Origin: Planctomycetota bacterium
GTDB taxonomy: Bacteria > Planctomycetota > UBA1135 > UBA2386
Direction of reading: 5' to 3'
Length of the DNA stretch: 64,000 nucleotides
NCBI GenBank assembly: GCA_019636245.1
Contig: JAHBXX010000019.1
Span: 1 to 64,000 of the forward strand
Part shown: positions 1-8,817 of the stretch, one piece after another
Layout of the letters: each line of letters starts with the position of its first letter
How positions within the stretch are numbered: the first letter of the stretch is position 1
Notes under the pieces: model-generated
Database searches by the model: none
What the model was told of the DNA's origin: nothing
The model's input: only the letters and a program-made list of their open reading frames with translations
Made by a program: the position numbers and the translations under genes

Positions 1-203
1 TGGCGCCCAGCCTGGGGCTGAGCCATCGCATCGTCGACCTCGTGGCCAGCGGCAAGACCCTGCGCGACAACGGCCTGGTCGAGATCGAGCACATCGCCGA
101 CGTCACCTCGCGCTTCATCGTCAACCGCGCCGCGCTCAAGACGCGGCCGGAGCGGGTGACGCACTGGATCGAGCGCTTCCGCGATGTCGCCCAGGCCGCC
201 TGA
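1..203 (+). CDS. hisG: ATP phosphoribosyltransferase, C-terminal end (partial)
   Basis: The window opens inside this gene, in frame from base 3, and it ends with TGA at 201-203. The last 66 residues include GLSHRIVDLVASGKTLRDNG and FIVNRAALK, the phosphate-binding and C-terminal motifs of HisG, which catalyses the first step of histidine synthesis (ATP + PRPP). What remains reaches the end of the catalytic part with no extra regulatory domain, as in short-form HisG, which works with HisZ; this is inferred from the C-terminus alone. The stop overlaps the next gene by 20 nt. That next gene starts with a HisD N-terminus, so a hisGD operon was the original arrangement. Confidence 0.85.
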   Translation, partial: APSLGLSHRIVDLVASGKTLRDNGLVEIEHIADVTSRFIVNRAALKTRPERVTHWIERFRDVAQAA

Positions 204-2142
204 GTCCGCGGGCCCGCTGCGGCTCGACGCGCGGGCGGCGGATTTCGAGACCGCGTTCGCCGCCTTCCTCGCCAAGGACCGCGACAGCGGCGCCGATGTC
301 GATGGCGTGGTGCGTGACATCATCGCCGACGTGCGCCGCCGCGGCGATGCCGCCGTGCTCGAGTACACGGCGCGTTTCGACCGCCTGACCCTGACGCCGC
401 AGACGCTGCGCTTCTCGCCGCAGGAGATCGCGCAGGCTGTCGCCGGCGTGCCGGCGCTGCTCGACGACGGCTGCGCCGACGTGCGCGCCGCCGCGGCCCG
501 CGTGCTCGGCGACGTCCGGCTGGCCGCCGCGGCGGCGCCCCTGGCGAAGGCGCTGCGCGATCCGAACTCGCGCGTGCGCCGCGAGGCGGCGCTGGCCCTG
601 GCGCGGCTCGGCGAGCCCGCGGCCACGGCCGTTCCCGACGTGCTGGGGCTGTTGCGCGACAACGACGACCGCGACGCGGTGCTGCGCCACGCCGGCGCCG
701 TCGCCCTGGCGGCGATCGCCACCCGCGACGACCTGCAGCGCGACGTGCGCGGCGAGCCGCGCGCGGTGCGCCTCGGCGTGCTGCTGGCGCTGGCGCGCCG
801 GCAGGATCCGGCGGTGGCCCGGTTCCTGGCCGACGCCGACGCCGAGCTGCGCTGCGAAGCCGCCCGCGCCATCCACGGCGAGCCGATCCCCGCGGCGCTG
901 CCCGACCTGGCGAGGCTCTGCTACGACGACCAACCCGACCGCGTGGCGACCGACTGGCGCGCGATCGCCGCCAACCGCCAGCTCGGGCAGGTCGAGAACG
1001 GCGAATCGCTGGTGCACCTCGCGACCCTCGCCGGCCACCCGACGGCGACGCGCCTCGAAGCGCTGCAGGTGCTGGCCGAATGGCGCCAGCCGCACGGCCA
1101 GGACCGCGTGCACGGCAACTGGCAGCCGTGCGCGCGCGACGGCGCCGACACGGTGGCCGCGCTGTTCACCACCACGCTGCCCGACCTGCTCGCCGACGAC
1201 GAGGTCGCCGCAGCCGCGGCCGCGGCCGCTGGCCGGCTCGCCAACGCCGACGGCGCGTCGGCGCTCGCCGCGCTCGCCGGCGACCGGCAGCGGCCCCCGG
1301 CGGCGCGCCTCGCCGCGCTCGACGCGCTGGCGGCCCTCGCCGCTCCCGAACTCGCCGCCGCGCTGGTGGCGATCGAGACCAACGCACCCCTGCCGCTGCG
1401 GCGGCGGGCCATCGAACTGCTGGCCCGCACGGCGCCCGAGGCCGCGGTGCCGATGCTGGCCTCGATCCTCGACGACGCCCCGGTCGCCGAGCAGCAGGCC
1501 GCGTTCACCGCCCTGGGCGACCTGCCGCACGCAGCCGCCGACGAACTGCTGCTGCTGTACCTCGACCGGCTCGAGCAGGGTCTCGTGCGCCCGGCGCTGC
1601 AACTCGACCTGCTCGAGGCCGCGGGCCGGCGGACCGACGGACGGCTGCACGACCGGCTCGCGGCCCACCGCACGGCGCAGGCCGCCGCCGACCCCCTGGG
1701 CGATTACCTGCCGTGCCGCGACGGCGGCGACGCCGCGCGCGGCCGCAAGGTGTTCTTCGAGCACGAGGCGACGCGCTGCACGCGCTGCCACGCGCTCGGC
1801 GGTCAGGGCAGCCACTCGGGCCCCGCCCTCGACCACGTCGGCGGCCGGCTCTCGCGCCGCGAGCTGCTCGAGGCGCTGGTGGCGCCGAGCGCCACGATCG
1901 CGCCCGGTTACGGCACGGCGACGGTGCAGCTGCACGACGGGACGGTGCTGGTCGGCATCGTCACCCGGGACGCCGACGGCTCGCTGACGCTCGTCGACGG
2001 CGGCGGAACCGCCACCGAGGTGCGCTGGTCGGCGATCCGCGAACGCGGCCAGGCGGCGCAGAGCGCGATGCCGCCGATGGGCGGCGCCTTGACCGGGCGC
2101 CAGCTGCGGGACCTCGTCGAGTTCCTGGCCAGGCAGCGCTGA
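184..2142 (+). CDS. Chimeric ORF: HisD N-terminus fused to HEAT repeats and PVC-type heme-binding domain
   Basis: An open frame of 652 residues. Residues about 12-88 match the start of histidinol dehydrogenase (IIADVRRRGDAAVLEYTARF, then FSPQEI). From about residue 90 the sequence becomes HEAT repeats (DPNSRVRREAALALARLG and similar, to about 470). Residues about 510-652 form the planctomycete/verrucomicrobial heme-binding domain with CTRCH (C532, C535, H536) and a C-terminal AMPPMGGALT that could supply the axial Met. No HisD catalytic residues are present and no signal peptide precedes the heme domain, so neither half can work normally: c-type heme needs export. The switch lies at about nt 440-460. 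Either an in-frame deletion joined two truncated genes, or the assembly is wrong here. Confidence 0.75.
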   Translation: MSPRPPESAGPLRLDARAADFETAFAAFLAKDRDSGADVDGVVRDIIADVRRRGDAAVLEYTARFDRLTLTPQTLRFSPQEIAQAVAGVPALLDDGCADVRAAAARVLGDVRLAAAAAPLAKALRDPNSRVRREAALALARLGEPAATAVPDVLGLLRDNDDRDAVLRHAGAVALAAIATRDDLQRDVRGEPRAVRLGVLLALARRQDPAVARFLADADAELRCEAARAIHGEPIPAALPDLARLCYDDQPDRVATDWRAIAANRQLGQVENGESLVHLATLAGHPTATRLEALQVLAEWRQPHGQDRVHGNWQPCARDGADTVAALFTTTLPDLLADDEVAAAAAAAAGRLANADGASALAALAGDRQRPPAARLAALDALAALAAPELAAALVAIETNAPLPLRRRAIELLARTAPEAAVPMLASILDDAPVAEQQAAFTALGDLPHAAADELLLLYLDRLEQGLVRPALQLDLLEAAGRRTDGRLHDRLAAHRTAQAAADPLGDYLPCRDGGDAARGRKVFFEHEATRCTRCHALGGQGSHSGPALDHVGGRLSRRELLEALVAPSATIAPGYGTATVQLHDGTVLVGIVTRDADGSLTLVDGGGTATEVRWSAIRERGQAAQSAMPPMGGALTGRQLRDLVEFLARQR

Positions 2143-2208
2143 TCACGGCCGGGGCGGCCGGATGCGAAGCGCTGGCCGCGTGCTACCGTGAGCGACCCTG
2201 CCCAGGCG

Positions 2209-4143
2209 ATGCCGATGTCCCACCCGATCCGAGCCGATCTCCTCCTGCCCCTGCTGTTCGCCGCCGTGCTGCCGGCGCAGCAGCTGGTGCTGCCCGACAA
2301 CCACCACCTCTGCGAGAACCCGAACCAGCTCGGCAACACCGGGTCGGCGGTCTGGTGGCGCGCGACCGAGGGCCGGTTCCAGGTGCTCTACGAGGCCAGC
2401 CACTTCGTCGGCACCGGCGGCATGACCGGCCCGGTGTTCCTGACCCGCCTGCGGTTCCGCGGCGAGGATGGCGAACCCAACCTCGGCGGCCAGGTCTACA
2501 CCGGCGTCACCGTGCAGCTCGGCTCGACGACGCTCACCAGCGGCACGCTGAGCGCGACCTTCGCCACCAACCGCACGCCGCCGGCCCCGCACACGACGAC
2601 GTTCGGCGCCGTCGGCACCACGAACGTGACCGTGCAGCCCTCGGTCGGATCGACGCCGAACAACTGGTGCATCGACATCGACCTGGTCGCGATCGGCGCC
2701 GCCATCGTCTTCGATCCGACCGGTGCGGAGCCGAACCTGCTGGTCGAGGTGACGATGCCGAACGCGCCCAGCAACGCCGCGCCGCTGGCGCTGATCCCGA
2801 TCCAGGACACGACCGGAGGCACCTTGTTGGTGCGCGGCGCCGGCACCTCGGCGCCGCTGGCGACGACGGCGCCGGTCGGCACCCTGTCGACGATGCCGCC
2901 GGTCCTCGGCCTCGAGTTCGCCGGCCCGGGCGGATTCGCGACGATCCATCCGGCGCGCAACGAGCGCTACGGCGCCGCCTGCGGCGGCGCCTGCTCGACG
3001 TTCTACGAGGCCTTCCTCAATGGCCAGGCGTTCGACCTCGGCGGCGGACTGACGCTGGTCCCCGACGACGTCGCGGCGCCGAACTACTACCTCGTGCTCG
3101 GCGGCGCGCCGCCGGTCGACCTGACGCAGCTGAACGCGACGCCGAACTCCATCGCCGACGACGCGCTGGTGACGCACACGCTCGGCTTCACCCACCGCTA
3201 CCCCGGCGGCACGACGACGACGATCAAGCCGTGCACCAACGGCTTCGTCTGGCTCGACGACGCGATGATGGCGACGACGCTGACGCCGGTGGTCGACCAG
3301 CTGCTCGGCGTGACGACCAACGCCACCGCGCGCCACATGCTCTACTGGATGGACCTGCACGCCGGCCGCAACGCGCCGACGCACCCGAACTCCGGCCTGC
3401 ACGTGCACACCGACACCTCGGCCGGGCCAGGCCAGGCGGTCTGCTACGTGACCTGGAACGCGGTCGGCATGTTCCGCACCCCCGGCGGCGCCAGCATCGG
3501 CGGCCACGCCGTGCTGACGTTCCAGTGCGTGCTGCACGAGGCGACCGGCATCGTCGAGTACCGCTACGGCCCGATGCCACCGTACATCGGCAGCGGCACG
3601 ACCACGGCCGACGCGGTGCCCGTCGTGGTCGGCTTCACCCGCGGCCGCCTCAGCAACACCCCGGTGGTCGGCTCGAGGAACCCGCAGTCGCGCGACCTGT
3701 CGATCGAGGTGCCGTTCACGACCGACGTCGAGGGCGCCCGCGGCCACATGGGCCTCACCGTCACCGGATCGCCGAAGGCCGGTGGGCTGACCTACGGCGG
3801 CCGCGCGTTCTCCGGCCAGTCGCTGACCTACGGCGCCGTCGACGTGCCACCCGGCGCCATCCTCGGCGCGTTGCTGCTCGACGTGCAGGCGGCCCGCCCG
3901 GGTCTGCAGATCCCGGGCATCACCGCGCCGCGCTGCATGGTCAGCACGTCGGCCAACCCGATCGTCTGGCAGCTCTACCCGCTGCCCGGCGGCACGATCA
4001 CCGGCAGCCCGATCCCGATCGCGTCCGGGCTCGAGGGTGCGGACATGTACGCCCAGATCGTGGTGCTCGACGGCCTGTTCCAGGGCGGCGACCTGGTCAC
4101 CGTCGCCAGCAACGCGATGAAGCACACGTTCGGGCTGGATTGA
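2209..4143 (+). CDS. Secreted protein of unknown function
   Basis: About 645 residues. ATG at 2209 or 2215 is preferred over the upstream GTG at 2188, because the signal peptide (ADLLLPLLFAAVLPAQ) then sits right at the N-terminus. The mature protein is rich in Thr, Gly, Pro and small beta-strand-like segments, and I recognise no domain. A GGACSTFYEAF stretch lies near residue 265. A TACCGT hexamer at 2184-2189 would start transcription just ahead of the ATG. Probably an exported or surface protein of the planctomycete type; its function is unknown. Confidence 0.75.
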   Translation: MPMSHPIRADLLLPLLFAAVLPAQQLVLPDNHHLCENPNQLGNTGSAVWWRATEGRFQVLYEASHFVGTGGMTGPVFLTRLRFRGEDGEPNLGGQVYTGVTVQLGSTTLTSGTLSATFATNRTPPAPHTTTFGAVGTTNVTVQPSVGSTPNNWCIDIDLVAIGAAIVFDPTGAEPNLLVEVTMPNAPSNAAPLALIPIQDTTGGTLLVRGAGTSAPLATTAPVGTLSTMPPVLGLEFAGPGGFATIHPARNERYGAACGGACSTFYEAFLNGQAFDLGGGLTLVPDDVAAPNYYLVLGGAPPVDLTQLNATPNSIADDALVTHTLGFTHRYPGGTTTTIKPCTNGFVWLDDAMMATTLTPVVDQLLGVTTNATARHMLYWMDLHAGRNAPTHPNSGLHVHTDTSAGPGQAVCYVTWNAVGMFRTPGGASIGGHAVLTFQCVLHEATGIVEYRYGPMPPYIGSGTTTADAVPVVVGFTRGRLSNTPVVGSRNPQSRDLSIEVPFTTDVEGARGHMGLTVTGSPKAGGLTYGGRAFSGQSLTYGAVDVPPGAILGALLLDVQAARPGLQIPGITAPRCMVSTSANPIVWQLYPLPGGTITGSPIPIASGLEGADMYAQIVVLDGLFQGGDLVTVASNAMKHTFGLD

Positions 4144-4151
4144 GCCTGCCG

Positions 4152-4181
4152 GCCGACGGCGCCGCGACCGCGGGCGTCGGC
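4152..4181. terminator. Hairpin between convergent genes
   Basis: GCCGACG at 4152-4158 pairs perfectly with CGTCGGC at 4175-4181 across a 16-nt loop, in the 46 bases between two convergent stop codons. There is no U tract on either side. It could serve both strands. Confidence 0.35.
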
Positions 4182-4189
4182 GCCGGCGC

Positions 4190-6313
4190 TCACAGCCCGA
4201 GCGCCGCCCTGGCCTCGTCGAAGGCCCGGTCGGTGACGACCTGCACGTCGAACGTGGCGATGCCCCAGGCCGGCCGGTCCATGTCGCCGCGCGTGCGCGT
4301 GCCGCCCAGCGCCTGGCGCAGGAACGGCGGCATGGCCTCGTAGTCGCCGCCGCGCACCAGACCGACCGCCGCCTTGGACTCGAACGGCGCGAAGTTGACG
4401 TAGCGCGGCGTCGCGATGGCGACGTAGCGATCGACCAGCGGCAGGTCGGCCGGCCACTGCGGATCGCGGCCGAGCAGGATCAGCTTGCGCCGCTCCTGGC
4501 CGGCGCGCAGCAGGTTGTCCGCCGACCTGCCGATCAGCACGTTCACCTCGCGGGTCTCGGTCGCCGAGAGCACGGCGACGAACAGGTCCTCGCTGCTGCG
4601 GTTCACGACCCGCAGCCAGGCCAGCCCGCCGCCCCGGTCCCTGCCCTCGTAGGCGCCGGCGGCGGCGACGGCGCCCGGGCGCGCGCCCGCGCCGCGGGCC
4701 CCGCCCCGGCTGAGCCTTGCCGGCGGCAGCTTCCGCTGCTGCGCCTCGGCGGCGTCGACGGGTTCGATCGCCAGGTCGAGGCGATGCCGTCCCGGCGCCG
4801 CCACGCCCTCCCACAGGGTGCGGAACCGGTGCTCGACGGAGAACGCGTCGCGCAGGGCGGCCCGATCGTCGGCAGTCTCCTGGACGCGGTGGCCGTGGTG
4901 GTCGAACAGGCCGAGGCGCCCGCCGTCGGGCCGCAGCACGTATTCGGCCTCGGGCGGCGGCGTGACGACCACCCACGGGCAGTCGTCGAGCCGCGCCGCG
5001 TCGATCCCCTCCAGCGCGACGCGCAGCCGCAGCTGGCCGGTGCCGAGCGCCTTCGGCTCGGCGCGCAACGCCACCCGCGGGACCTCGCCGGACCCCGTCC
5101 AGGTGGCCTTGCAGTGGCCCGTCCAGACCCGCTCGGCCCGCGCCGTACCGACGTCGGTGCCGTCGAGCGCCAGCAGCGTGAACTCGGCGCCCTCGGTGAT
5201 GCCGAACAGGCTGCCAGCGGCGATCCTGAAGTCGCGGACGCCGTCGCGATCGACCAGGAAGCCCTTCGGCACCGGCCGCCCGGTGCCGCCGAACACCGCC
5301 CGCCGCTCGTCGCCGACCATGGCGACGCGCTGCCCGGGTCGGGTGCCCAGGCCGGCCACGTTCGCCCGCACCTGCGCGGTCACTTCGCCCCACGCAGCGC
5401 GCGGGTCGACCTCACCCAGCGCCTTGGTGAGGAACCAGGTCAGGGTGCCGAAGGTGCCGTCGGACAGCACGAGCTCGCCTGCCTCCTCGGCCGCCGAGCA
5501 GGCGGCGATCTGCACCACCGCCGGCAGGTCGCCGTGCTGGTCGTCGTCGAGCAGCGGCACGTCGGCCGGCCAGAACGCGGCGAGCCGCTCGCGCGCCAGC
5601 GGCACCGTGCCGGCGCGGCACTCGCGTACGCCCAGGGCCCGCGGGCCGCCGCGCAGCACGCCGCCGGAATGGCAGCAGTCGGTGACCACCAGCACGTCCT
5701 CGGCCCGCAGCGCCGCGAGCAGCGAGTAGAGCTGGTCGTCGGTGAGGTCGTAGCCGCCGTCGGGATCGACGGCGCGGCTGTCGTAGGCGACCAGGGTCTG
5801 GTCGCTGGCGATCGCGGCGTCGACGCCGGCGGAACCGTCGCGCCCCGAGGCGTCGGGCACGTGCGAACCGTGGCCGGAGAACCAGAACACCACCTTCGTC
5901 TGCGGTTCCGCCCGGGCGATCAGGTGCTCGTGGAAGCGCTGCACGATCGCCTGGTGCGTCGCCTGCGGCCCGAGCAGTTCGACGATCTGGTCGGCGGCGA
6001 AGCCGAAGCGCTCCTGCAGCAGCGCGCGAGCGCGGGCGACGTCGTTGCGCGGGCCGTCGAGCGGCGCGAGGTCGTCCCCCCGCCCCGACGGCGCGTAGAC
6101 GTCGATGCCGACCAGCAGCGCGAGCGCCGCCGGAGTCTGCCCGGTACCCGCCGCGACGGGCGCGACCGCAGCCTGCGCGGCAGCCGCGGCCGCCGTCGCA
6201 CCGCCACCACGGGCAACGAGGCCCCAGCTCGCCGCGGCGAGCGCCGTCGCCCCGGCGGCCAGGGATCCCACGACCCGAACGGAACCTGTCCTCACGACCA
6301 TCGTCCACCTCAT
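4190..6313 (-). CDS. Caspase-like (peptidase C14) protease, membrane-anchored or exported
   Basis: 707 residues from ATG at 6313; ATG at 6301 is possible. A hydrophobic stretch at residues 11-32 looks like a signal anchor. The caspase fold runs from about residue 62 (ALALLVGIDVY) to 330. It carries the catalytic dyad H148 in WFSGHGS and C214 in TDCCHSGG, with D212 of the S1 pocket. Residues 331-707 form a longer unassigned C-terminal region, beta-rich in places, with a low-complexity Arg/Gly/Ala linker. Its ATG overlaps the stop of the upstream kinase gene as ATGA, so the two are translationally coupled. Substrate unknown. It belongs to the metacaspase-like proteins common in Planctomycetota. 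Confidence 0.85.
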   Translation of the reverse strand: MRWTMVVRTGSVRVVGSLAAGATALAAASWGLVARGGGATAAAAAAQAAVAPVAAGTGQTPAALALLVGIDVYAPSGRGDDLAPLDGPRNDVARARALLQERFGFAADQIVELLGPQATHQAIVQRFHEHLIARAEPQTKVVFWFSGHGSHVPDASGRDGSAGVDAAIASDQTLVAYDSRAVDPDGGYDLTDDQLYSLLAALRAEDVLVVTDCCHSGGVLRGGPRALGVRECRAGTVPLARERLAAFWPADVPLLDDDQHGDLPAVVQIAACSAAEEAGELVLSDGTFGTLTWFLTKALGEVDPRAAWGEVTAQVRANVAGLGTRPGQRVAMVGDERRAVFGGTGRPVPKGFLVDRDGVRDFRIAAGSLFGITEGAEFTLLALDGTDVGTARAERVWTGHCKATWTGSGEVPRVALRAEPKALGTGQLRLRVALEGIDAARLDDCPWVVVTPPPEAEYVLRPDGGRLGLFDHHGHRVQETADDRAALRDAFSVEHRFRTLWEGVAAPGRHRLDLAIEPVDAAEAQQRKLPPARLSRGGARGAGARPGAVAAAGAYEGRDRGGGLAWLRVVNRSSEDLFVAVLSATETREVNVLIGRSADNLLRAGQERRKLILLGRDPQWPADLPLVDRYVAIATPRYVNFAPFESKAAVGLVRGGDYEAMPPFLRQALGGTRTRGDMDRPAWGIATFDVQVVTDRAFDEARAALGL

Positions 6314-8106
6314 GGTTTCGGCCGCGCGACGACGCGGCCCTGCAGGCCGGACGCCGACCACGTGCCGGCCCGGAACATCGACTCGACCGGCGCCGCCAGC
6401 GCGGCGGCACCGCGACCGGAGCCGAACTGGGCCCTGAACTCGGCCTCGAGCAGCGGCTCGCCGTCGCGCTGCTCGATGGTGCGGCGGTTGCGCTGCATGC
6501 CCTCGAGCATCAGGTCGAACTCCTTGGCCTCCGCTCCATCGCCCTCGGGCCGGCAGAGCGACACCTCGACGTCGTCGAGCTGGCCGGCGTCGCCGATCGT
6601 CCGGATCGGCACCTCGGACTGGCCGGCGGGCAGGTCGAGGACCAGCTGGTCGCCCTGGTCGCCGAACGCCAGCGGCGCGCAGCGCATCTCGCCATGGCGG
6701 TCGCGGCCGCGCACGAACCCCGACACGCGGGTGTTCTCCGGCACCGTCAGGCGCAACTGCAGCCCCTGCCCGGCCCCGGCGGCCACCCATTCGACGTCGA
6801 GCCCGGACGGCGGACGCCACAGCGCCGTCGCCGCGATGCCGACCAGCAACGCTCCGGCGAGCGCGAGCTGGTGCCGGTTGCGCCGCGCGAACGCCCGCAC
6901 CTGCCACGACCACCGCGCCTGCGCCCGCGCCGCCACGGGCACCTGCCCGGCGAGGAACGCCTCGAGGTCGGCGCGGAACGCCGCCGCCGACGCATAGCGC
7001 CGCGCCGGTTCGACCTCGAGGGCGCGCAGCACGCAGGCCTCGAGCCGCGCATCGATGCCGCGATCGAGTTCGCGCGGCCGCCGGTAGCGCGCGTCCCGCA
7101 CCGCGCGCAGCGTCTCGATCGGACTCGTGCTGGCGAAGCAGCGCTGCAGCGTCAGCAGCTCGTAGAGCACGAGACCGGCCTGGTAGACGTCGGTGTGGGC
7201 ACCGACGCCGGCGGCGCCGGCCCACTGCTCGGGCGCGGCGTACTGCGCGGTGCCGAACAGCTCGGACGTGCGCGTGCCCGGGGCCCGGTCGGCGTGCAGA
7301 CCGATGCCGAAGTCGAGCACCACCGGCGCGCCGCCGCCGGTGAGGCGCACGTTGCCGGGCTTGAGGTCGCGGTGCACGACGCCGACCCCGTGCACCGCCT
7401 CGAGCGTGCGCAGCAGCTCGGCCACGACCATCGCCGCCACCCTCGACCAGCTCTCGCCGGCCGCCACCACCGCGGTCCGTCCCGGTCCCGCCGGCCCCAC
7501 GAGGCCCAGCACGTCGCTGCCGCGCAGCGCCCGCCCCGACACGCGGCGGCGTTCGCGCAGCCGGTCGATCACGGCGTCGAGCGACATGCCGACGACCAGC
7601 TCCATCACCACGAAGCGATGCTCCTCGTCGTGGCCGGTGTCGAGCACGCGGACGGCGCCGGGGTGCGACAGCCGGGCCAGCAACCGGCCTTCGCGCGCCA
7701 CCAGCCGGTCGAGGTCGACCGCCGCCGCGGCGGCGACGTTCAACACCTTGACGGCGACTTCGCAGTCGAGCTTGCGGTCGTGGGCGCGCCAGACCTGACC
7801 CATGCCGCCGCTGCCGATCGCCTCGATCAGCTCGTAGCGCCCCGCCAGCAGCAGCTGGGGCCGCAGGCGCAGCGGCAGGTGGCGGGCGACGAAGCCCGCG
7901 GCGTCGACGAGGTCGACGAAGTGCTCGCGCGCCGCCGGCGACGGCAGTAGCGCCAGGTAGTCCGCGAGCACCGGCGGCGGTCCGATCTCGGCCTGCAGCA
8001 GGTACTCGGCCAGCAGCGCCGTCGCGTCGGGCGCCACGGGCGCGCTGCTCCGGAGGGTGACGGCGTCGCGATCGGTCACGGGTGGGCTGCCACGCGGGGA
8101 GGCCAT
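6310..8106 (-). CDS. Transmembrane Ser/Thr protein kinase (Hanks type)
   Basis: 598 residues. The kinase domain spans about 90-385: Gly loop IGSGGMGQVWRA, K120 in VAVK, catalytic HRDLKPGN (D247), DFG at 265-267 and APEQW. The kinase is therefore predicted active. One membrane helix (about 412-430) is followed by a 168-residue domain outside the cytoplasm, with no recognised fold. The N-terminal 85 residues are a short helical extension found in planctomycete kinases that sit next to sigma factors. It lies 36 nt after the sigma gene, and its stop overlaps the caspase start. A TAGTCT hexamer at the sigma stop codon (8140-8145) may be a second promoter for kinase plus caspase. Confidence 0.9.
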   Translation of the reverse strand: MASPRGSPPVTDRDAVTLRSSAPVAPDATALLAEYLLQAEIGPPPVLADYLALLPSPAAREHFVDLVDAAGFVARHLPLRLRPQLLLAGRYELIEAIGSGGMGQVWRAHDRKLDCEVAVKVLNVAAAAAVDLDRLVAREGRLLARLSHPGAVRVLDTGHDEEHRFVVMELVVGMSLDAVIDRLRERRRVSGRALRGSDVLGLVGPAGPGRTAVVAAGESWSRVAAMVVAELLRTLEAVHGVGVVHRDLKPGNVRLTGGGAPVVLDFGIGLHADRAPGTRTSELFGTAQYAAPEQWAGAAGVGAHTDVYQAGLVLYELLTLQRCFASTSPIETLRAVRDARYRRPRELDRGIDARLEACVLRALEVEPARRYASAAAFRADLEAFLAGQVPVAARAQARWSWQVRAFARRNRHQLALAGALLVGIAATALWRPPSGLDVEWVAAGAGQGLQLRLTVPENTRVSGFVRGRDRHGEMRCAPLAFGDQGDQLVLDLPAGQSEVPIRTIGDAGQLDDVEVSLCRPEGDGAEAKEFDLMLEGMQRNRRTIEQRDGEPLLEAEFRAQFGSGRGAAALAAPVESMFRAGTWSASGLQGRVVARPKP

Positions 8107-8139
8107 GCAGGCCCAGGGGACTCCCGACCCGCGGCGGAA

Positions 8140-8145
8140 AGACTA
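8140..8145 (-). promoter_or_regulatory. Candidate internal -10 element ahead of kinase-caspase pair
   Basis: TAGTCT on the minus strand overlaps the TAG stop of the sigma factor gene and lies 33 nt before the kinase ATG. It fits the TANNNT pattern seen before many starts here. No -35 is evident. Confidence 0.35.
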
Positions 8146-8817
8146 GCTGGCGCCGGCGTCGGCCGCAGCACCGCCGTGGCGCCGACGCTGCAGTTCGACC
8201 GCCAGCCGCGCCCGGGCCACCGCCGCCCGCTTGCGCACCACCTCGGCGGCGCGCTCGCGCGCCGGCTTGTCGGCGTCGGACGCCAGCTCGCCGGCCTCGG
8301 CGGCGATCTCCTCCCAGGTCATGTCGAGGTAGTAGTACTGCAGCAGCAATTCGCGGTCGGCCTCGGCCAGCGCCGCCAGCGCCGCGTCGACCAGTTCCTT
8401 GTCCTCGTTGCGGCCGATCGCGCGCGTCAGCGACGCGGCCGGGTCGGGCAGCGGCGCCTGCACCGCGGTGCCCGACGGCGACACGTACTCCAGCGGCGCC
8501 TCGCGGTCGGGGTTGCGGCGGCCGGCGTTCCGTTCGTCGGCGGCGTCGCGGATCATGCCCTCGGCGATCTTGACCAGCCACCGCAGCAGCGACGACTCGT
8601 CGCGCATCTCGAACGCATCGAACTTCTCCAGCGCCTTCAGGAACGTGCGCGTCATGATGTCGACGGAATCCGTCCACGACCGCACCCGCGCACCCATGCG
8701 GATGCCGACGGCGCGGCGCACGCGGTCGTAGTAGCGCTCGAGCACCCGCTCGAGCGCCTGGCGATCGCCGGCCTGCGCCGCGCGCACGAGATCCTGGGTG
8801 ATGGCGGCGGCGTTCAT
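8143..8817 (-). CDS. RNA polymerase sigma factor, ECF family
   Basis: 224 residues. Region 2 is visible as DRQALERVLERYYDRVRRAV followed by DIMTRTFLKALEKFD. Region 4 is visible as LAEADRELLLQYYYLDMTWEEIAAEAG, with a helix-turn-helix. A long linker (about 95-135) separates them. The start ATG at 8817 overlaps the stop of the upstream membrane protein gene by ATGA. It is co-transcribed with the kinase and caspase. In planctomycetes such sigma factors are often paired with Ser/Thr kinases, so kinase control of sigma activity is a reasonable inference, but nothing in the sequence proves it. Confidence 0.85.
   Translation of the reverse strand: MNAAAITQDLVRAAQAGDRQALERVLERYYDRVRRAVGIRMGARVRSWTDSVDIMTRTFLKALEKFDAFEMRDESSLLRWLVKIAEGMIRDAADERNAGRRNPDREAPLEYVSPSGTAVQAPLPDPAASLTRAIGRNEDKELVDAALAALAEADRELLLQYYYLDMTWEEIAAEAGELASDADKPARERAAEVVRKRAAVARARLAVELQRRRHGGAAADAGAS

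Noticed and set aside
136..1935. Long minus-strand open frame (599 residues) opposite the HisD-HEAT gene
   Set aside because: Arg/Gly/Val/Gln-rich composition typical of the antisense of GC-rich genes; no motif. The plus strand carries clear HisD, HEAT and heme motifs.
1080..4343. 1087-residue plus-strand open frame across two genes
   Set aside because: It is a third-frame shadow, rich in Arg and Ala, running through the HEAT-heme gene and the secreted protein gene.
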